Origin: Rhynochetos jubatus
Taxonomy: Eukaryota; Chordata; Aves; Eurypygiformes; Rhynochetidae
Assembly (NCBI GenBank): GCA_027574665.1
Contig: CM050659.1
Coordinates: 15,663,001-15,727,000, forward strand
Direction: 5' to 3'
DNA: 64,000 nucleotides
In this document: positions 12,238 through 22,311 of the stretch, piece after piece
Position numbering within the stretch: position 1 is the stretch's first letter
How the letters are laid out: every line of letters starts with the position of its first letter
Program-made: the position numbers and the translations under genes
Notes under the pieces: model-generated
Seen by the model: only the letters and a program-made list of their open reading frames with translations
Databases searched by the model: none
Told to the model about the DNA's origin: nothing

Positions 12238-12282
12238 CTTGGCTCTTTTGAAGCAAGCCCAGAAAAAATCCAGCAATGGCAT
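12238..12282 (-). CDS. STARD8: STARD8 first coding exon, long isoform start
   Basis: The exon reads MPLLDFFWACFKRAK from an ATG at 12282 with a purine at -3, and ends in phase 0 at a strong donor (GCCAAG then GTAAGG). STARD8 (DLC3) is a cytoplasmic, adhesion-associated Rho GTPase-activating protein with SAM, RhoGAP and START domains. The MPLLD-type start matches what I recall for its long form. Sequence 5' of the ATG is CpG-rich, without an obvious acceptor, and contains a short upstream ORF, so this looks like a true first exon with its own promoter. It joins in frame to 7760-7793. The remaining exons lie left of the window. Position and strand fit the conserved order STARD8 - YIPF6 - OPHN1. 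Confidence 0.75.
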
Positions 12283-12289
12283 GATGGGC

Positions 12290-12490
12290 TGGGCGAGGGG
12301 GGCAGGCGCGGAGCCCCCCTAGACCCCGTCGTGAGCCCACCCCGGCACCCCCATGCCTGCTGCCTGCGGCAGAGAGCTGGGCAGAGCCCCAGTGCGGGCA
12401 GGAGCTCGGCGCAGGCAGGAGGGAGGGAGGAGGCAGCGCTGGCTGCGGAGGCGGGCCAGCGATTCAAACCCTGCACCGTTATTCTGTTGG
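12290..12490 (-). promoter_or_regulatory. STARD8: GC-rich leader and promoter of STARD8 long form
   Basis: About 200 bp immediately upstream of the 12282 start codon are GC-rich with many CpGs, in contrast to the AT-richer sequence on both sides. No TATA box is evident. This is the expected appearance of a CpG promoter plus 5' UTR. The transcription start is not defined. Confidence 0.45.
12319..12354 (-). other. uORF in STARD8 leader
   Basis: An ATG at 12354 opens an 11-codon frame (MGVPGWAHDGV) that ends with TAG at 12319, 36 bases upstream of the main ATG. If this stretch is transcribed, it would form an upstream ORF that could dampen translation of the long STARD8 isoform. Its function is inference. 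Confidence 0.45.
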
Positions 12491-13004
12491 TTGTGAACAG
12501 GCTTGGACGGCGATTGAAATTCCCTGAAGATTGCGAGTTTTAAACAGCTCCAGGCTTTCCTTCCTGCCTCGAATACACCGAGCGGTGCTCCTGTTCCCAG
12601 GCATGGGGAAGAAGCGAGGGAAAAGAAACACCCCCAGGGCAGAAGAAATGGGAGTGCGGCTGTCAAAGACACATCTAGGACCTTAGAAACCCAAATCCCA
12701 GACGGTTTAGATTTCCAGGCCAGCCCCTGCTCCAGCTCAACCAGCAGCAGTCACAGATACACTTGCAGAGGGCTCCGATGCTGTCCCCGCCGAGGGACAA
12801 ACCGTACCCATGCGGTCACACTGTCGTCCCCAGATGCCTCCACTGCAACCCGCAGCCTCTGCACGCACCGGTGTGGCCAGCCTCTCCGTGGGGCAGCGGG
12901 CAACCAGTGAGGAGAAAAACATAGAGAAAAAACACCCCCCCCCAGTCACGAGAGGTGGCCTAGCCATTCACTCCGGCTCTATTCACAGCTCCTTACCTTC
13001 CTTC

Positions 13005-13085
13005 CACAAACGTTTGTGCAAGCTTAGCATTTGTTCACGGGAAGGACCGTAATAAAAGGCAACGCCACAAACTTTTGTGCAAGCC
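13005..13085 (+). repeat. Two near-identical 20-bp words 61 bp apart
   Basis: The word CACAAACGTTTGTGCAAGC at 13005 recurs as CACAAACTTTTGTGCAAGC at 13066. The first contains the perfect 12-bp palindrome ACAAACGTTTGT. A degenerate third version, CTTCGTGCAGGC, follows near 13115. This may be a decayed tandem repeat of about 60 bp or a coincidental site cluster. Confidence 0.6.
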
Positions 13086-15370
13086 ATCCGGCGCACAGAC
13101 CCTGGGCGCGAAGTCTTCGTGCAGGCACTAAGAGAGCCATGCTCCCGCATGACCCTTCCTGGATGCCCAGGGAGCCGGTGGCACCGCTCCTGCCCCCTGC
13201 CTGATCCAGGCTGGCTTCTGGCTCCACGCACCCCCAGGATGGTCCTGCCCGTGCGCAGCCCGGGGCCTGTACATGCTGATGGCAGGCGGGTAGCATGTGC
13301 TGGTGTGCAGCAGCGCGGTGCCTCTGCCCCAGGACAAGGTGCCGTTTGCAGTGTGATACCCCAGCATTTGGTGTATGTGGCAGCTGAAGCTGCTGCCAAA
13401 TGTCAGCAAGGGTGGATCAGGACGTGGCACTGGGGCCCCCCAAAGCAGGACCGGCACTTTGGCAGATGCTCCTGCCTGTCCTCAGGCCACTGCTTTTCCC
13501 TGCCTGTCACCAGTTCCCTTCAGACTGCCTGGCTTTGTGCACGCAGGGGGCACTGAGACAGCTTCGAGATGCTGGCAAAGGGGAAGACCACTGGGGAGAG
13601 GGACAGAGGAGCGAGCAAAGCACCAGCAGGCCATGGCTGGCAGGGCTGGGTTTGGTGGCAGCGCAAGGACATCCCATGGTGTGCGGCAGCTCCTCTCAGC
13701 CACAGTCACCACCTACACCGAGCCGAAGGGGCCTGCTCAGATCCCAAATCTCCCTTACAGCAGGATCGGTGCCAGCCTCGCTGGTGCTCTCTGTGGTGAA
13801 GTGGAGACAGCAGACACAGCTCATGGCAAGCAGGAGGGTAAGGCACGGGCAGGAGCATGGAAGACCATAACGCAGCAGAGCTGGAGAAGCTGCATCCACC
13901 TGGAGAAGATGGCACCAGGTACCCATGGCACCCTGCAGACCTGACCTGCACTCAGTCCCCCAGCTCTGCAACGCTGCTCTGGTGGCACTGGCATGGCCCC
14001 GGCATAACACGCGGGCGGTGTCGGTCCCAGCACCGGCTCCAGCTGCCTCCTTCCATCTCCCACTTGCTCATTCCTCAGCAGCACTTTGGCACCACTCCCA
14101 GGCTTGGCACTGTCAGCAGCTCCTCCGCTGTGTCCCCTGCGTTACTGGGACAGCGCAGTGGGGCTGGGGGGCACTGCGGCTTTGTGCATTGACCTCTTTT
14201 CTCCTTTAAACACCCAGAGCTGGGAAGACAGTCTCACCTCTATGGGACTCTAGCCAGAGGTCACATTTCCTAGCAAGTATCTTACCTGTAGGAGGGTGCA
14301 TGTTAAAGCCAGATGCTGCTGCCTGACAGTCAGCCACCCTCCGTAATTCACTCACTACTGCCTCAAGGGCCGTGGGTTTTATTCTGAGGACTCACAAATA
14401 CTTCCCTGCAGTGGACAAAGGCAGCTGGGACAAGTGCCCATTTCCAAACATCCCCATCCACCTTACTGGGTACCGCTGCCATAGTGCTGAAGCTGCCAGG
14501 GGACCACCACCACCACGGCAGAGCTGCTGAAAGATATCACCACCATGGGATCCTGCAGAAGGTGAGCCCGGCCATCATCATTCCAGGCAGCCCAGGGGAC
14601 TTTCCCCTCAGAGCAGGGCAGAGCTGGCTGTGAAATCCTGGGCTGTAAGAGCAGGGCTTGATGCCTGCAAAACGCCCGAGGAAGCGGGTGGGGGCATGGG
14701 TATGTGCATGGACCCATGCATACCCTGCCCTCAGCATGGTTCGGTGCAGGATACACTCCTTCATTTCCATCTCTACCTGGGCTCAAACAGGCATCCCCAA
14801 GGTAATCGCAACAGACCAATGGAGATGGCTCTGTCCTACCAAAACCAGGGAAATCCCTGCGAAAGGGTGGGCAGCCACGCAGCTTTAACCACAACTGCAC
14901 CAGCCCACCAGAAAGGCGCTGCCAGAGAAGCAACCCAGCCAGCACCTTCCTTCACTGCTTGCTCTGGTGGCGTTAAGTCCTTCTCCCACTTCCTCCAAAA
15001 GCAAAAAAAATCCAAGTTAGTGCAAACAGAAGAAAGCTGTCTCCTTCCCAGGGTCTGGGAGACAAACCACAGAGGCTTCTGCATACTTGTATAGTTTCTT
15101 CCTATCCAGTCATCCCAAAAGCATTCAAGTAATTTTAAATCTAGGATCCTTCTTCAGCATACCAGGATATCATCCTCAGTAAGAATAGGTCCTAGGGACT
15201 GGATCCCCCGCAAAGGGGCTGAAGCCTGTACACACCACAGCAGGTATTTCTGCCAAGCAATGCCAGGACACAGGCTCCACTGCTGCATTTGTCTCTTCCC
15301 AGTATTTTACATGTACCTGCTCCACAGGAAGCTACAGGAAAAACAAAAGCAATTTCTATTAATTTTCTTT

Positions 15371-15411
15371 CTACATATATATATGTATATATATGTATAT
15401 ATATATTTATC
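15371..15411. repeat. TA-rich microsatellite
   Basis: Alternating TA dinucleotides broken by TGTATA units run for about 40 bp. It is a simple repeat in an intron, with no target-site duplication or other mobile-element feature. Confidence 0.9.
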
Positions 15412-18400
15412 GCTATCACTCTCTGACTTATGTGAGAACCCATTTTAAACAAGAGTTAATTTTGAAAGGCTTATTCTAATGAAAACTCAGCACTGCACAC
15501 GCTCACTCAGAGCTTTCCACGGGGCATATGCCAGCCCTGCCCCATCTGCTGCCCGCCGTGCCCAGAGCTGGGATGGACACCGGCATGCTCACCAAGCAGA
15601 ACCAGCACAGCCACAAACATCTTGCTTTCTCCCTAAGTCATGGGACAGGGCTGGTATTTTGGAGGACAGGTACAGCCTCTTCTCGCAATAGATCATCCCC
15701 AGAGGATCCCGGGTCGCCTCCGAACAGGCCTGCAGCCAGGAGCTATTCCTGTCCCATTGATGAGCTATTGCTGTCACGGCTGTTGCTCAACGGCACCCAG
15801 GCACAGTATTAATAACAGCGAAAGGCTGTCGGTCAGCCGGGCACCGTCCTTGCCGGCAAGAGAAACCTCCGTGGCTACTGGTACTGCTCCTGAGGGCTGG
15901 CCCCACTTCTGTGGGACACCGTGGGGCGCTTGAAGAGGTGTGAGCAGGGACAAGCTGTGCCCTGCCAGCGAGCAGCCCCAGTCAGCCATCAGCAGGCAGT
16001 GATTTTCCACTTGCTGCCTTGAGTAGGCATTTCCCCGAGGTCAGGAAGGGAGCAGCGACTGCAGAGCAGGCGTTTGCCCTATTAGCATAGCGGGAACAGT
16101 AACCCTTTTCTTTTAATAGGGCGGAATTGCTGGGCGGGTGCTGCTGGGGCAGGGCAGGCAGTGCCGGGCAGGGGTTGCGACGCCGTGCGGGTGGCCAAGG
16201 GCTGGAGAAGACACGAAACCTGCTGCCGATGGGAAGCGTCACCAGGGAGGCTGCAGAGCCAGTGTCTTTCAAGGCTGAACCCTTCCTGCACTGGAGCAGC
16301 CCTCCTGTGCCGCTGGGGCCAGGGGCTCTGCCTGGGAAAATCCGGCCCAGGGCAGCCCAGGGCCAGGGCTCGCACTTCAATGCCACCCCCATCACGGACC
16401 TCAGTGTCCCCTCCAGCCGAGAGGCCAGCAGGCTTTGAAGGGGCACCAGGCACCACAGCGTCTGGACCACGGGAAGGCTACTGAGATAAGAGAAGGTTGA
16501 AGAGTAGCAGAAGACATTCCCCAGCTTCCCGCTGTTCCATGGCCACTGTGCTGTCCGTGAGCTCCCTGCCCATCTGCCACCCCTGCTTTTCCCTTAAGAA
16601 GTTCCTCATTAAAAATAATCCCAATGTGCACACTCCAGCCTCCAACAGTGCATTCGGGAACATGAAGAAACTGTTCAGATCTGGATTTTTTTTTTTTTTA
16701 AACAGAAGAGAGTCTAAACTCTTTGGTTTTGATTCTGAAAACAAACCATTCAACAGAAGTCACATAATGTCTTGGAACAGGTACCTATTGTTGTCACTCA
16801 TAACAGTGCTCCTGCTTTTGCTGCTCAGCCAGACTTTGCCAAACATCCCACTGGCAGTGGCCCCAGCTCAGGCAGGCAGGGAACCATAGCTCTGCTACCC
16901 ATCCACACTGGGGGTCAGCCCCGCTTCCCAGAGACCACTACCCTGGAAGAGGGTACACGGCACCTCAGGAGGGATGCCATGGGATGTCGATCAGGAAGGG
17001 AACAGCTCTGGGCAAGGCATGCTCGATTACGAAACTTCGCCATCCAGTGTGATCAGCCGTGACACACACAAAAAGGCCATTTAATGATAGAGGAGTTATT
17101 TCCAGTGGGGCAGTTGCTGCTTCTACTTTGAGGAGCGACAGACAAGCTATGAATATACCGCCTGGGCTTGTGCTGTGACCAGGACAAGGGACATGTCCCA
17201 GCCTTGGCAAACCAGCCTGTGCCTTGAGCTGCAGCCACTGTGAGGGCTGGAGCAGGGCAAGCAGCCCACCGGGCTTGGGTGCGCGCCACCGCGACCACTC
17301 CTATCCAAGCACACAACGCCAGTGCCTTTGGGGAGGCTTTCCTCCCCGTGAGCGAGCTAGCATTCAGCTGCCGGGATGCCACACGCTGCCCCGGAGACCC
17401 AGGACCACGGGAAAGCGCTTCTCTGACGGACAATTAAGCAATTACTTAATCCCCACGTGCCGTGCTGACTCCCGCGTCAAAAGGAAACACTCTGGTGAGC
17501 AGGGCAGCACCCCTGGAACCCTTCTGGGGCCAAAGGCATAAATCCCCCATCCCACAGCAGCAAAGCAGACAGTAGCATCCCCTCGGCAAACCCCTTTTTG
17601 AAGGCTGGGACAGAGGAGCAGGACATCACCCCTTCCCAGCGCTCATAGCACTCACATCCTGCTGGGTGCTGATGTTCACCCTCCAACACCAATTACATTT
17701 TTCCTTAACCCAGATGCTGGCTGCACTCCTGTAGACTACCTGAAGGCCCCTTACCTTATCCACAGCTGCAAGAAGCTCCCCCTGCCTCCCCAGGCCCCTC
17801 AAAGGTCCCACCAAAGGCTGAATCTGTGCGTTTCCCCCCAAAGGATGGTCTGGTTTGTAAATACCAGTGAAGGTGTTTATAAACACTGATTTATTTAGTA
17901 TACACACAAAAGCCAAATAAACTTTTCAGATGACTAGTCCTCACAGAGACGCACAAATCTCCCCAATTTTGCTAAACTAGAGATGACATCACTGGAAAAA
18001 TTAGTCAATTATATTTTTGTGGAATTTCTGATGCACAAGCTGGGAGTGCTCCTGCACCAATTCACTGCGACTTCTAGGGATCTATAAGCCCCTGGCTGCC
18101 AGCCAGAATGCTTCAAGACTTCAGCAAGAGGTTTGCACCAGTAAGTTCCATTAATGTGAAAATGTTAACCCTGTCACAAGTGTCCTGGCTCTCCCCAGAA
18201 GCAGGCTGCCCTCCCTCCCCAGGGCCAGCTGCTGCATGCCCAGGGCTTGCTGGGCCTCCCCACCTCCACACTCCCAGGGCTGTGGGTGAGGACAGTGTCA
18301 CCACTGGCAAAAAATAACCTCCCAGACCCCGGTGCGCTCTGCCACGCTCCATCAGCCCAGCCGGGGGACACAGCCACGGTGGGTGACCACCAGGACACGC

Positions 18401-20292
18401 AGAGCGGGGGCATTGTGGAGGATGTAGGTGCCTGCCCCTGTCCCTCCTCCTGCTTCTCCTTCTTCATCCACCCACAGCAGCTAATACCCACTGGGGACTC
18501 TGGGTCTCAGCCTTTACCTTAACATTCCCAAATCCCTGGCTCAGCACACGAGCTTGGGTCATCCATTGCCACACACCCCTTGCTCTGGCTGTGTTTGAGG
18601 CTGACTGGTTTAATTTCACAATCCTGCACTGCCTAGGGCTTGTCATCAGTGTGGGAGAAGCATTTAAAAGAGCATGACTGATACAGTAACGTTTTTGAGA
18701 TAATATAGACAAGTTACATAAATTACAAATAGACCCAAGTGATACAGAAGGAAAACTGTGTCCCTAACCGATTTTAGCTCCATTTATATTCAAGCACCTC
18801 AGAGTAAGTGTCTGGGAAGACACCCTGCACAAGACAGAACCCCAGCCAAAACCAGCTGCTATGCCATAGTTTTCATACAGGCATCTTGAAGATAGAAAGA
18901 AATATAATACAGGCTGTGTTTTTATGTATAAAAGAGCAGCACAAGCAGAATGCTCACCAGGAAGCTTTCCCTGCCCCATGGGAACACCACTGAGAAGCTA
19001 GAGCCTAACTGGGACACTAATCCTCTGCCCCTGAAAGGCAGGCGCCAGACCAGCCCAAGGAATTGCGAGCATCTCTTATTATTAGGCAGAGCAAACGTAT
19101 AGGAAAAGCAAAGGGCTGGGCTATTAACAGCTGCAGACAGCCCGGGGCATGGCCTGGCTCTGTCTGGGGGCTGAGCAGAGAGGGACAGCCCCCACGCTCC
19201 CTGCACCAGCTCACGCCCAGAAACGCAGCTGGATTTAGCAGGGGCTGCCTGGGAGCCCTTCCCCTTGGCAGTGTGGGGAGTGCTGGCATCACTCGAGGGG
19301 CACCAGCACACCCACCGACTTGGCCAACAGCTGGCAGGGTGCAGGGGAAACACTCCTGCCGGTGCCCAGCTACCTGCCCCCGACAGCCACCACGCTCAGC
19401 AGCTAAAATAGCTATCACAGGCAACAGGCACATCTGTCTTTCAGGCTTGCACAATTAATGGCCATTTAATAAACTAGATTTGACCTACTCCTGTATCTTT
19501 ACACATAGTTCCAGCAACAGCTGTTGTCTTGGGAAGATCCCAGCCCTATTTCTGGCTGAGGTTTGGGATTAATTAACAAGACAGAGGAATCTGTCAGGTG
19601 CAGTGCTCTGTTCCCTGCAAGGGAGGGCAGGTCTTTGCAAGTTTAACCCCGTGTGACAAATTCACATACAGCCTCATCTCACTTGCACAGGGTTGGACCA
19701 TCCACGTACCAAGGTTTCCACATCCTGAATCCAGAGGCACACTCTGTCCAGCTTCTCATGCAGAGCACGGTGCCAGGGACACGGCAGGTCCACTCACAGG
19801 ATGCCAGTCCCTGGACGCAGCATCATTGCTTCCACTCAGTGTGGAGCCAGGAGTGACATTCCCTGATGGATCCAAGCACCAGCGTGTGCATCCCCGGAGC
19901 ACGTGGGAGCAGAAAGATTACAGGATCCAAGGGTTTCTGCAAGCCAGCCTGTATGCAGTATGGTTTACTGGGCTATACTATCACATTCCAGCGTGATGAA
20001 TCAGCCAGAACACTCATGCCACCTCAAATGTCTTCCTGAGCACAACCTGGATGCTTGGAGAACACAGTACAAGCTTTGGGCCAGGAAATGCCACCAGGAA
20101 GGCAACACTGGTTGGTATATGTTAAGCTTCAGCCTGTGTGGGTCCCTAAGTGGCTTGTAGGGAACCCCAGGACTGTGCAAGGGGCCACAGCCTGGTGCCT
20201 GTCTAGGTAGGGATCTGTTCATTTCAAGCATCTTTACTCTGTAGATTTTCCTTTGCAGCACCTGTCTTGCTTAAGCAAAGAATGAAGCAGGG

Positions 20293-20325
20293 CATATATA
20301 TATACACACACACACACATATATAC
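20293..20325. repeat. TA/CA compound microsatellite
   Basis: A short TA run passes into a CA run and back to TA. Alternating purine-pyrimidine tracts of this kind can adopt Z-DNA, and they are length-polymorphic in populations. Confidence 0.9.
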
Positions 20326-21684
20326 TTATTTCAATGGCAGGAAAAAGTGCCAGGTACCAGAGGCTCAGCCCAGTTTTGGAAATTGCTCTTCTGGAGTTGC
20401 TTTAGTCAGGCTAAGGGTGGCTCATACAAAGGCCACGGTACCTGTGCAGCAAAACAATTGAGTGTCACGCCGATCCCAGGGCCTGGTAGAGCAGACTCAA
20501 GACAGGGCAGAGAAGCAGACACACAGTCTCCTTTGGAAAACCAGGGAAAATTAATTCCTGGCCATACGTAATGGAGAGGGGAAGCAGGATGCAGCTATCC
20601 TAACTGCCTGGGCACGGCTTTAACTGCTTGACTCAGCACAGGAGGAGACGGCTCTTACCAGAACCACATCAGAGGAAGATGTGCCCCTCCCCGACAACGA
20701 ACCTGCAAAGGAGCAAAGGTGAAACAGGGCTGGGCAGGAGAGGCGCACAATACTCCAGCGGCCACCTCAGCAACGGCAGAGCAGTGCTAACATCAGCACC
20801 CAGCCCAGTAGCTTCCTTGCAGCTGCAATTGCAAGAAAAATCAGAGTTGTTTTGCTTGGGAAAGCAAACCAGAAGCCCCAGCCTGGTGTGCAGCGTGACC
20901 AGGAGTGGCCAGGCTGCAGCTGCCTGGAGCCCCTGTGCCCACTGCTTGCATTGTGCTTGAGGAAGAGCTGCAGGAACAATGCTCCTCTGATGGCTCTGTG
21001 TGTGCCTGTGGCCAGGTACGGCCGCTCTGAGCACTCCAGAGACTGTCAACCAGCTTTTGCAACCAAGTTTAACAGGGAGCCAGAGGCCTCAAGAGTAATT
21101 ATGTCTGTGTGGGTTTGTTGTAAACAGAGGGACTTAAAAGGAGGGACAGAGATCTTACTGGGACCCCAACAGAAGACATGCTGCCCTAGGAGCTCAAATA
21201 CAGCAGTCAAGGGAGGCCAGCAGTCCACAGCTGTGGGAGAAGCCTCGAGCAGAGCTCATGATCAACTGGACACAAACACAAAGAAAAACAGCCAGCACCT
21301 ATTTCCCAGGCCAGAGCTGCTTGTCCCAGCACCTATTTCCTGCAAACCCTTGGGGACATGTTTTGTCCTCAGTTCCTGCTCCTCTCCACCACCGCCCAAG
21401 AGCAGGCAGGAATTTGGTTTGTTTGGGCAGAAATGCTGCAGGGTATAAAACTGACAATTAAAGGGTACAAAGTCAGCTTCATCCACTGGATTTGAGCTGC
21501 ACTTCACTGTCTTCCTTATACTCATAACTCATGCTTCACGCCAAAGACACCAGATATCTGCCAGGAGCATCCCAACCTCAGGACCAGCCAGATGCCTCAG
21601 TGGTGCAGGTAACGGGCACCCACAGTCACCACTGCTCTTAGTGCCTCAGCTCTGGTTGTGAATATGCCCAACAGATACACTTAC

Positions 21685-22251
21685 CAACCAGCTGGACCAT
21701 GTCTTCACTTCCTCAGGAGACAGACAGAAGGTGTTATCCTCATTTTCCTCCCGGTCTGGGATGCCACGGTCTCTCCGCAGGTCTGCCTGGACCAGCTTGA
21801 GCAGCTGCACTGGACCCGTTTCACCATGCTTGAGCACCTGCCCGTGCTTTGTCTGAGGATGTTCAAAGGCCAACACATCATCACTGCTGAAAAATGTATT
21901 CTTGCCTGTAGCATCCCCTCTGTGCCCCACACGGTGCTCCGTGAGGCTGGTAAATCTTGTACGGTGCCCCCAGGTTCTCCTAGGGAAAGATCCACCCAGG
22001 GAGGGCGAGGAGTCATCATCTATCACTGAATAGTCTGCATCCTCGGGACTGCGCTCACTGCTCCTCGGACAGAAGAAGCCATAGACGCCTTCCTCATCTT
22101 CCTCCTCAACGGAGGAGCGCCAGGTCAGAAGCTCGTCCTGCTGGCCTGGAGATGCAGGTGGCTTTGCTCGGCGTTCAGCACTCATCTCCATTGCGCATCG
22201 ACAGGAACTACAGCTGCCGCAGGGAAAGCTGGCAACGCAACAACATAACTT
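21685..22251 (-). CDS. Candidate coding exon, STARD8 long form or unknown gene
   Basis: An open minus-strand frame ends in phase 0 at a clean donor (AGCTGGTTG then GTAAGTG). The peptide is Ser/Asp/Glu-rich, with stretches such as SSVEEEDEEG and SVIDDDSSPS, and ends in SPEEVKTWSSWL. It is less GC-biased than the spurious frames nearby. The 5' end is uncertain: an acceptor-like CTAAG behind a good pyrimidine tract gives 22251 in phase 0, weaker CAG acceptors lie near 22213, and an in-frame ATG at 22191 starts MEMSAERR. I do not recognise the protein. The phase-0 end would allow splicing to the STARD8 exon at 7793, like the long N-terminal extensions of DLC1, but similarity to those was not evident. 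It could be a separate gene. Confidence 0.5.
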
Positions 22252-22311
22252 CTTAGCAAGAAGCACACAGAAGGCGGCAGTTATTTTGCTTTTCCTCATT
22301 TTCCTTTCCAT

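Larger units (their letters stand above)
12500..21684. other. Introns or upstream region of STARD8, no firm gene
   Basis: Nine kilobases without a firmly supported exon. Visible items are two similar 20-bp words at 13005 and 13066, two strong minus-strand donors with open frame on their 5' side (14286 and 17755, see findings), and two TA/CA microsatellites. If the exon at 21685 belongs to STARD8, this is the intron between it and the downstream STARD8 exons. Confidence 0.5.
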
